Shown here one piece after another: positions 16,075-20,659 of a stretch of 20,725 nucleotides of DNA. The notes under the pieces are model-generated. The model searched no databases. It was not told where the DNA came from and saw only the letters and a program-made list of their open reading frames with translations. Source of the stretch: a virus; the IMG/VR virus record IMGVR_UViG_3300005882_000030, positions 1 to 20,725 of that record; one strand, given 5' to 3'. The stretch's first letter is position 1, and every line of letters begins with the position of its first letter. The position numbers and the translations under genes were made by a program.

Positions 16075-16364
16075 TATAAACTCTCTATAAATAATTTAAA
16101 CAAATTATAATCCTTTCTCTTAATAATAACAAAATCACCTTTAAAATCCACATCAGCTACATCCTCCATAGGATAATATTGTTTTGTTCTAATAAGTTCA
16201 TCTGATAAATAATCAATAGCATTATGTAATACTAATTTCTTTTCTCTATCTAACTTACTTTCATTTAATGTTCCACTATTATTTATATTAACAGCAGACT
16301 TATGATCTATTACTACATGGAATACATCTTCCTCTAATACTTCTAATATTTCTTCTTTATTCAT
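16074..16364 (-). CDS. Small phage protein (96 aa), unknown
   Basis: An acidic N-terminal helix (KEEILEVLEEDVFHVVIDHK), a polar loop, a helix around KLVLHNAIDYLSDELIRTKQ and two C-terminal beta strands (DFKGDFVIIKRKDY). No recognised domain or motif. It overlaps the 93-aa gene upstream by 8 bases, and its stop meets the next start. Confidence 0.58.
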   Translation of the reverse strand: MNKEEILEVLEEDVFHVVIDHKSAVNINNSGTLNESKLDREKKLVLHNAIDYLSDELIRTKQYYPMEDVADVDFKGDFVIIKRKDYNLFKLFIESL

Positions 16365-16638
16365 CTCCCAAATTCATCTTTACATTACTACTTACTATTC
16401 CTTTACTATTAAATATAAGTACATCTTTAATCCATTTCTTTTTATGTTCTACAAATATTTGTAATTTCTTATTACCTTCTGTAGTATATTCTATAGCAAC
16501 GTTTATATTTGTAATTTCATTACCTCTATACTTTCTAGTATAATAGTTTTTTCTATTCCAAACCTCTCTAATATTATATACTAAATCTTGTTTTATTTCT
16601 AGATACTTATTAAATACTTCTGTTTCTATTATATTCAT
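16357..16638 (-). CDS. Small phage protein (93 aa), unknown, first gene after a promoter
   Basis: Mixed helix-strand protein: IETEVFNKYLEIKQDLVYNI, a basic segment VWNRKNYYTRKYRG, then alternating strands NINVAIEYTTEGNKKLQIFV. Unrecognised. It is the first gene downstream of the promoter at 16702-16733, so it opens the long operon running through PhoH to the terminase. Two in-frame ATGs exist nearby only at the listed start; an AT-rich leader with no clear Shine-Dalgarno precedes it, as is usual in Bacteroidota. Confidence 0.6.
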   Translation of the reverse strand: MNIIETEVFNKYLEIKQDLVYNIREVWNRKNYYTRKYRGNEITNINVAIEYTTEGNKKLQIFVEHKKKWIKDVLIFNSKGIVSSNVKMNLGDE

Positions 16639-16701
16639 ATATTACTATATATTTACTATATATTTCTTTTGTTACTTTTCTTTGTTTGTATCAAACTTAT
16701 A

Positions 16702-16733
16702 CAAAGGTACGAAATATTTTTGACAATTCCAAA
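16702..16733 (-). promoter_or_regulatory. Bacteroidota-type promoter, second copy of the twin pair
   Basis: On the minus strand TTTG (16733-16730), 20 bases, then TACCTTTG (16709-16702), matching the TTTG / TAnnTTTG consensus. The block TTTGGAATTGTCA and the flank GTACCTTTGTATA are shared with the promoter at 17464-17495. The leader holds GTAACAAAAGAAATAT, a variant of the repeated unit in the other leader. It would drive the 93-aa gene and everything downstream. Confidence 0.85.
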
Positions 16734-16750
16734 TTTTTTATCAATTATTT

Positions 16751-16936
16751 TTAAAAAACTTTTTCTCTACTCAATTCAAACTCTCTACAATAGTACGTAT
16801 CACCCCATCCTACCTGTACTTCATAAGATAATGCTTTTGTCAAATAATAATAAATAATATTAGTTATTATACCTGGTTCACTATCTGGAGTGTTATGGTA
16901 TACTTTTTCTCCTATTTTAAATTCTGGTACTTTCAT
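16751..16936 (-). CDS. Small SH3-like barrel protein (61 aa)
   Basis: Short beta-rich protein with the order FKIGEKVYHNTPDSEPGIIT, SYEVQVGWGDTYYC and FELSREK. A GEKVYH strand, a glycine turn, a central V.W strand and an ELS.EK end is the pattern of small SH3-like or Tudor-like barrels common in phages, some of which bind DNA or RNA. Its ATG overlaps the stop of the 40-aa membrane gene (ATGA). It ends just upstream of the second promoter. Confidence 0.65.
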   Translation of the reverse strand: MKVPEFKIGEKVYHNTPDSEPGIITNIIYYYLTKALSYEVQVGWGDTYYCREFELSREKVF

Positions 16937-17055
16937 TTCTTCTTCTTTTTATTTCTTATATCAAAACATAAATTTAAAGCTCCATATATAGCCAATCCAG
17001 ACCATAGTATAAATCCTATTATATCCCACCATGAATCTATTAAATATATCTGCAT
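16933..17055 (-). CDS. Very small membrane protein (40 aa)
   Basis: ATG at 17055-17053 and TGA at 16935-16933, the stop overlapping the next start as ATGA. The peptide starts MQIYLIDSWWDIIGFILWSG, continues LAIYGALNLCF, and ends with a basic tail of RNKKKKK. A single hydrophobic segment (about residues 12-31) followed by five lysines predicts one transmembrane helix with its C-terminus in the cytoplasm. It lies 4 bases after the stop of the 116-aa gene. Candidate roles such as superinfection exclusion or lysis are speculative. Confidence 0.65.
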   Translation of the reverse strand: MQIYLIDSWWDIIGFILWSGLAIYGALNLCFDIRNKKKKK

Positions 17056-17059
17056 TATA

Positions 17060-17410
17060 TTAATATTTCTTAAATGTGTTAAAATTATTCAAATCTATTA
17101 CTTTCTTCTTAGGTTCTTTAATAGTTGTTCTAGTATTAAATATACCTTCCTTATCTACTAGCTCACAATGTTCCTGAAACTTCTTTAAAGCCTCTCTAAT
17201 CATGTCTAAATTAAACTGTCCAGTGGGTTCAAACCAATCACTTACATACATTAATCTATCATCTCTTTTAATAAATGTTTCTAATAGTATTCTATTAACT
17301 GGACCATCATATTTAAAGTAATTAGATACTTGTAAGTTATATTTAGGATATCTTAACTCTCTATACTTAACTGCTAAGTCAAACCAATCACTTCTTTGTC
17401 TCTTAGTCAT
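17060..17410 (-). CDS. Phage protein of unknown function (116 aa), first minus-strand gene
   Basis: First gene of the minus-strand half, directly after the promoter at 17464-17495. The N-terminus is basic and aromatic (MTKRQRSDWFDLAVKYRELR), followed by a VSNYFKYDGPVNRILLETFI helix, an acidic middle (YVSDWFEPTGQFNLDMIREA) and a lysine-rich C-terminus (IKEPKKKVIDLNNFN). It could be a small DNA-binding or regulatory protein, given its place next to the divergent control region, but no motif proves it. Confidence 0.62.
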   Translation of the reverse strand: MTKRQRSDWFDLAVKYRELRYPKYNLQVSNYFKYDGPVNRILLETFIKRDDRLMYVSDWFEPTGQFNLDMIREALKKFQEHCELVDKEGIFNTRTTIKEPKKKVIDLNNFNTFKKY

Positions 17411-17463
17411 ATATTATCATATATTATTAAATATTTCTTTGTTACTTTCTTTGTTACACTATA

Positions 17464-17495
17464 CAAAGGTACAAAAAATAAATGACAATTCCAAA
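17464..17495 (-). promoter_or_regulatory. Bacteroidota-type promoter, first copy of the twin pair
   Basis: On the minus strand TTTG (17495-17492), 20 bases, then TACCTTTG (17471-17464). The downstream leader contains a perfect tandem pair of GTAACAAAGAAA, followed by TATTTAATAATATATG. It should drive the 116-aa gene and its two small followers. The shared 13-base TTTGGAATTGTCA block with the 16.7-kb promoter is longer than the consensus requires and may be bound by a phage factor. Confidence 0.87.
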
Positions 17496-17664
17496 TATTT
17501 TAACACTTTTATTTAGAAATATAGCTAAAAAATTTTTTTTGGTAATTTTTTAAAAAGTTTATTATAGGTGTTTACGTTGGATAATCTAAACATCAACCCC
17601 CACTCTTTTTTGCTTTTGCGGATACCCCTATGGTACTATTTATAAATCTTAAAACATAGAAAAG
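17496..17664. promoter_or_regulatory. Divergent control region with inverted repeat
   Basis: Non-coding stretch between the two transcription directions. It holds A/T runs, an inverted repeat GGTGTTTA (17567-17574) / TAAACATC (17587-17594) with a 12-base spacer, and a C-rich patch (CATCAACCCCCACTC). A weak plus-strand promoter candidate is TTTG (17609-17612), 21 bases, then TACTATTT (17634-17641), which misses two positions of TAnnTTTG. The inverted repeat could be an operator or an RNA leader hairpin. Plus-strand transcription of the SSB-like gene and the structured RNA probably begins here. Confidence 0.45.
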
Positions 17665-18045
17665 ATGAAAACAGTTAAAAATGAACACACAGGACAGCCA
17701 GAGTACAGAATACCAGCTACAGTAGTTTCTATAGCTAATTCAGTTGCAAAATTGAAGAATGATAAAGAAACACCCTATCGTATGGGAGTAATTAGTATAG
17801 TATATCCAGCTACAGGCGAGAAAGATGAAGTTTCGTGCAGATTCTACGTTGCATCACTTGAAGCTAATCCTGATTTGTTTAAGGCAGGTTCTACCATTGA
17901 AGCTCACATCCAAGCGGAGGGAGAGTATGCAGGTAGAGCAACAGCTCATTTAGCAGGCTTTAAAGTAGCTGATATGAGTAAATTCGGTGCTTCTACTAAA
18001 GCTACTACTAAAGTAGCAGAAGAAGAAGAAATCGAATTAGAGTAG
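17665..18045 (+). CDS. SSB-like OB-fold protein (126 aa)
   Basis: Beta-rich core (about 14-100) with strands EYRIPATVVSIANSVAKL, YRMGVISIVYPA, EVSCRFYVASLE, GSTIEAHIQAEGEY and ATAHLAGFKVADM. This order and the length suggest an OB fold, as in single-stranded DNA-binding proteins. The end is a flexible Ala/Thr linker and an acidic tail (VAEEEEIELE), as in SSBs that recruit partners through the C-terminus. The canonical hydrophobic tip (DDDIPF) is absent. Codons are noticeably richer in G and C than in the neighbours, consistent with high expression. It opens the plus-strand transcript that continues into the structured RNA, since the GAAA hairpin after its stop has no U-tract. SSB is the best guess; another OB-fold protein is possible. 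Confidence 0.6.
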   Translation: MKTVKNEHTGQPEYRIPATVVSIANSVAKLKNDKETPYRMGVISIVYPATGEKDEVSCRFYVASLEANPDLFKAGSTIEAHIQAEGEYAGRATAHLAGFKVADMSKFGASTKATTKVAEEEEIELE

Positions 18046-18047
18046 AT

Positions 18048-18084
18048 TGATAGTGACAGGGAGAAATCCTTGTCACTTATATCA
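18048..18084 (+). other. GAAA-tetraloop hairpin at the 5' end of the structured region
   Basis: GTGACAGGGA (18053-18062) pairs with TCCTTGTCAC (18067-18076), including one G·U, around a GAAA (GNRA) tetraloop. TGATA/TATCA add five outer pairs across a 3-base bulge. It starts 2 bases after the SSB-like stop. A U-tract is missing, so it is a poor terminator and a better RNA 3'-end protector or the first domain of the large RNA. Confidence 0.7.
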
Positions 18085-18143
18085 TTAAATACTACTAAAC
18101 CAGTGTCACTTATCTAAGTGTCATTGTTATCTAAATATCCTAG

Positions 18144-18283
18144 GTAATGAGAGGGTAGTGAGAGTTTATAATTATAAATAATATTAATATTATGTGATTT
18201 AATAGTGTTAAATTAGTGATGAAACGCTGTTAAGTGTAGTGTTTATAACCATTCACTACATATCACACTCTCACTCTCATTAC
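18144..18283 (+). other. Multi-branch RNA domain closed by a 17-bp bulged stem
   Basis: GTAATGAGA (18144-18152) pairs with TCTCATTAC (18275-18283) and GTGAGAGT (18158-18165) with ACTCTCAC (18267-18274). The two helices are contiguous on the 3' side and separated by a 5-base GGGTA bulge on the 5' side. Inside are hairpins ATTTAA/TTAAAT (18197-18213) and TGTAGTG/CACTACA (18235-18260), plus two adjacent palindromes (18165-18178 and 18178-18193). Confidence 0.7.
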
Positions 18284-18352
18284 AATTTACCATATTATAA
18301 ACAATAATATAGCTAAATAAATAATAACTAGGTAGTAATACACCTTAAAAGT

Positions 18353-18418
18353 ATTACCATTGTACATTATGAAATAAATGTATATCTTCAACCAGATGGA
18401 TGGTACAATAAGGGTAAT
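18353..18418 (+). other. Bulged 13-bp RNA stem
   Basis: ATTACC (18353-18358) pairs with GGTAAT (18413-18418) and ATTGTAC (18359-18365) with GTACAAT (18403-18409). The helices are contiguous on the 5' side with a 3-base AAG bulge on the 3' side. A small hairpin ATCT/AGAT (18384-18397) lies inside. Confidence 0.65.
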
Positions 18419-18475
18419 CAGTCCTTATAATTAACTATAAAATCCCATTAGGTAATTACTGCAGTAGTTATTGGT

Positions 18476-18528
18476 GCACTTATATACACTGTCAATATAT
18501 AATTAATATTGGTAAATACAATAAGTGC
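18476..18528 (+). other. Nested RNA hairpin
   Basis: GCACTTAT (18476-18483) pairs with ATAAGTGC (18521-18528). CAATAT/ATATTG (18493-18498 / 18506-18511) form an inner helix with a 7-base loop, leaving near-symmetrical internal loops of 9 bases on each side. A hairpin with 7 pairs and a TGCA loop lies just upstream at 18453-18470. Confidence 0.65.
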
Positions 18529-18835
18529 TTATAAGACATTATAATACTAACCTTCAGAATTTAAATATTCACGGTAATGTCGTTAAGTTAACTAGATTAA
18601 CCACTAATAGTATTATTAATTATTTATTAATAGAGGACAGTTAATGGTCTTTATCCTCGCACTAAATAGCAAGATAGACATGCGCTAATTATGGATATTT
18701 TTATCACAAAATTCTACGTATCAGCCAATTCGTAGTAGGTATTTAATACCTTAAAGGCTAACCACTTATACTAGTTAAACGGTGGAAAAGAATACTAGTA
18801 AAAATTATAATATTGAATAATAGTAGGTATTATAG

Positions 18836-18968
18836 ACTCATATTGCACTAATGAAGCACTTGATGAAGGTGCGAAGCTTATGAGTATAATTTTTAAACTC
18901 TCATCCAATTTGCAGGTTTAAACCAGTTTAGAGCTGAGTTAGTCAAGGTGCAACCTTGTGAGAGTTTA
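18836..18968 (+). other. Two adjacent closed RNA domains
   Basis: ACTCATA (18836-18842) pairs with TATGAGT (18879-18885) and encloses GCACTT/AGGTGC (18856-18872, one U·G). Directly after, TAAACTCTCA (18894-18903) pairs with TGAGAGTTTA (18959-18968) and encloses CAAGGT/ACCTTG (18944-18958) and the palindrome GGTTTAAACC (18915-18924). The 13-mer GTGAGAGTTTATA at the 3' end also occurs at 18158-18170. Confidence 0.65.
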
Positions 18969-19008
18969 TATTCTTCACAACATAGAATTAAAACTCAAGT
19001 TGTTGAGC

Positions 19009-19054
19009 TGTGTTATAGGCTACGTAACACATAAGCAAAAGAACAGAAAGCCTA
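19009..19054 (+). other. Possible H-type pseudoknot
   Basis: TGTGTTA (19009-19015) pairs with TAACACA (19025-19031). The 9-base loop begins TAGGCT (19016-19021), which is complementary to AGCCTA (19049-19054) downstream. The 17 bases linking the helices (19032-19048) are mostly adenine, as in pseudoknots stabilised by minor-groove contacts. Opening one pair of the first stem gives the single base needed to cross the second helix. Confidence 0.5.
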
Positions 19055-19317
19055 TTAACAATAACACGAGAAAACCTCTGATGAGTGACTTAAACGTGTA
19101 TAAATAAAAGTTGAAACATCTTGTAATGTGTAGATGCATATACAATATAAAGAGAAAACTCATTTTAGAGTTTATTAGAATGAAACAAATGTGATTGTAG
19201 TTAATATGCAGTCTTTAAGTAGGCAACTACATTTGTGTATAGTTCTTACTTTTTATATATTACAAGTTTAATAGTGAGAAAATCCTATTAGTTAAAATGT
19301 CAGGTTTAATAATTTAA

Positions 19318-19485
19318 AACATATATCATGTTAACAATATTAAAGAAGCTGAAATACTTGCTAGAAATAGTTTAAATAATGGATTTATGGAAAGTACTTT
19401 AGTTGATTATGACAAAAGTAGAGAAGAAACTTTTCCTAATTGGAGAAATGAATGTAGTGAAGAATTACAAAAAGTATTAACGTAA
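19318..19485 (+). pseudogene. Coding-like open stretch without a start codon (55 codons)
   Basis: Between two in-frame TAA codons lies a reading frame with protein-like composition: NNIKEAEILARNSLNNGFME, then STLVDYDKSREETFPNWRNE and CSEELQKVLT. The wobble positions are A/T-rich as in the phage genes, and the stretch shows less obvious pairing than its flanks. The first ATG is at 19387 and would give only 32 residues. It may be a gene remnant, an exon-like piece, or a short gene using a non-ATG start. Unrecognised. Confidence 0.35.
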
Positions 19486-19792
19486 AGAGAACTGAAACCG
19501 ACCAGCTCTATAAATATTAGAAGTGCTAGGAATACATAACTACGCACAAGTGTACCAACTGTATTGTGATATGTTGGATAAAGAATATACAAGTCCTACA
19601 ATATATTTGAAGCGTAGAAATACCCAAGATAATATTAAGCCGAGTAGGTACTATTAGTTTAGTTAGATATTCTAATAATAATACACTTAGGAGTTCACAG
19701 CAAGAGATAAAAACTTACAGATTGAGTTAAGTAGGCTGAAACATTTATTATCTCGTGACCATTTATAATAGTGAATAGCACAAGGTTATTTA

Positions 19793-19870
19793 ATGGCTAT
19801 GTTGGAGTCAGCTATTATAGATGGTGCTAATAGAATACTTATTGCAAAAGTTTTAACAGTTGTACCTTAA
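19793..19870 (+). CDS. Possible 25-aa peptide ending inside the terminator loop
   Basis: The frame reads MAMLESAIIDGANRILIAKV followed by LTVVP and a TAA at 19868-19870, which lies in the loop of the terminator. In-frame TAA TAG TGA sit upstream at 19768-19776. The peptide looks like a protein C-terminus. It could be a leader peptide coupling translation to termination, or a fragment of a lost gene. Low confidence that it is translated. Confidence 0.25.
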   Translation: MAMLESAIIDGANRILIAKVLTVVP

Positions 19871-19885
19871 ACAACTGTTTTTATT
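19855..19885 (+). terminator. Rho-independent terminator ending the structured-RNA transcript
   Basis: AACAGTTGT (19855-19863) pairs perfectly with ACAACTGTT (19871-19879) around a 7-base loop (ACCTTAA), followed by TTTATT. It lies 20 bases before the ATG of the next gene and argues against starting that gene at the upstream in-frame TTG, which falls in the stem. Confidence 0.8.
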
Positions 19886-19904
19886 AATCTTAAAATCAAA
19901 GACA

Positions 19905-20603
19905 ATGTCAGTATTAAAAAAAAAAGCACAGGTAATAATGTTACCTACTAAAGAAGCTAGTCAAATACATTGTATTAGAAAAAATAGAGCTGAATTTGAA
20001 TTACAATTCAAAACTATACCTTTTAAAACTATTAAACCTTTTAATGGTTATCATCTTTACATAGTTTCAGATGAAGAAATTAAAGAAGGTGATTGGATTA
20101 TGGATACTAATAATCAACCTTATCAAGTACAAGGAAAAGAGATAATAAAATTATGTAATAGTAATAAATTGATAAAATCTTTAAATAAAATAATAGCTAC
20201 TACTGATAGTTCTTTAATTAAAGAACATGATGATACAGTGCCTTATCCTAAAATGAGAAATACAGGTATATATTTAATACCTCAAGATTTCATTAAACAT
20301 TATATTAAAGAATATAACAAAGGTAATATTATTACTGATGTTATGGTTGAATATGAAGAAATTCCTTTAACCGTTGAAGATTTAGATTATCCTGATTTAG
20401 ATGGTGAATATAGACCAGACTATAAATTAAAAGTTAATCCAAAAGACAATACTATTACAATTCATTCAGTGAAAAATAGTTGGAATAGAGAAGAAGTTGA
20501 AGATAAATTACATCAAATGTGTAAATGGTTTAATACTGATGTTATGCCTACAGGGTTTTTATCAAGAACTAGAATAGATAAATGGATTGAAGAAAATTTA
20601 TAA
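19905..20603 (+). CDS. Conserved crAss-like phage hypothetical protein (232 aa)
   Basis: The frame is open from 19860 (TTG), but the first 15 codons overlap a terminator, so the ATG at 19905 (MSVLKKKAQVIMLPTK) is chosen. The N-terminal part has beta strands and GYHLYIVSDEEIKEGDWIMD, followed by QVQGKEIIKLCNSNK and KIIATTDSSLIKEH. The middle has LIPQDFIKHYIKEYNKGNII and TDVMVEYEEIPL. The C-terminus has LKVNPKDNTITIHSVKNSWN followed by REEVEDKL. I remember this set of phrases (LYI.SDEEIKEGDW, K.IATTD.SL, IPQ.FI..Y...YNKG, V.VEYE, then an SWNREEV end) from a protein common in Bacteroidota phages, function unknown. The SWNREEV segment might reflect a small DNA-modification or regulatory role, but that is open. 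Confidence 0.75.
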   Translation: MSVLKKKAQVIMLPTKEASQIHCIRKNRAEFELQFKTIPFKTIKPFNGYHLYIVSDEEIKEGDWIMDTNNQPYQVQGKEIIKLCNSNKLIKSLNKIIATTDSSLIKEHDDTVPYPKMRNTGIYLIPQDFIKHYIKEYNKGNIITDVMVEYEEIPLTVEDLDYPDLDGEYRPDYKLKVNPKDNTITIHSVKNSWNREEVEDKLHQMCKWFNTDVMPTGFLSRTRIDKWIEENL

Positions 20604-20659
20604 ATAGAATTCCATGTATTTTTTAATAATAAATAACATAAATAATCAATCTATATACT

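Larger units (their letters stand above)
18048..19885 (+). ncRNA. Candidate giant structured noncoding RNA
   Basis: About 1.84 kb between the SSB-like stop and a plus-strand terminator contain no gene-length reading frame on either strand in the standard code. They are filled instead with nested inverted repeats: GAAA-tetraloop hairpin (18048-18084), hairpin 18107-18120, a bulged multi-branch domain (18144-18283), a bulged 13-bp stem (18353-18418), a TGCA-loop hairpin (18453-18470), nested stems (18476-18528, 18536-18580), 18633-18658, 18723-18759, 18836-18885, 18894-18968, a pseudoknot (19009-19054), 19117-19136, 19156-19173, 19186-19235, 19269-19290, 19555-19577 and 19704-19754. The G·U pairs noted exist only if the plus strand is transcribed. 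GOLLD and ROOL are known large ornate RNAs of phages; this resembles them in style but I recognise no shared motif. The 5' boundary and any processing are not visible. Two coding-like stretches lie in the 3' part. Confidence 0.6.

Noticed and set aside
19078-19136. Hammerhead-ribozyme-like core (CTGATGA at 19078-19084, GAAA at 19113-19116, stem CATCT/AGATG after it)
   Set aside because: The base after the stem is C, not the required U followed by A/C/U at the cleavage site, stem II pairs poorly next to CTGATGA, and no partner for stem I (AAAACCT) is found nearby.
19228-19235. TACATTTG on the plus strand as a promoter for the coding-like stretch
   Set aside because: No -33 TTTG at 19-23 bases upstream, and the bases are part of the RNA stem 19186-19235.
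19486-19792. Group I or group II intron between the two coding-like fragments
   Set aside because: No recognisable P7/R-S elements, no GUGYG start, and no domain V-like hairpin; the stems present do not form the expected cores.
18046-19860. Genes hidden by stop-codon reassignment (TAG or TGA recoded, as in some crAss-like phages)
   Set aside because: TAA, TAG and TGA are all frequent here in every frame, and the genes on both sides are intact in the standard code. Recoding one stop would not open long frames.
18046-19860. tRNA or tmRNA genes in the noncoding gap
   Set aside because: No T-arm (GTTCRANNC), no cloverleaf spacing, and no CCA-type acceptor ends seen on either strand.
19860-19904. 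TTG start giving a 247-residue version of the 232-aa gene
   Set aside because: The added 15 codons lie in the terminator stem and tail and do not look conserved; ATG at 19905 is better.
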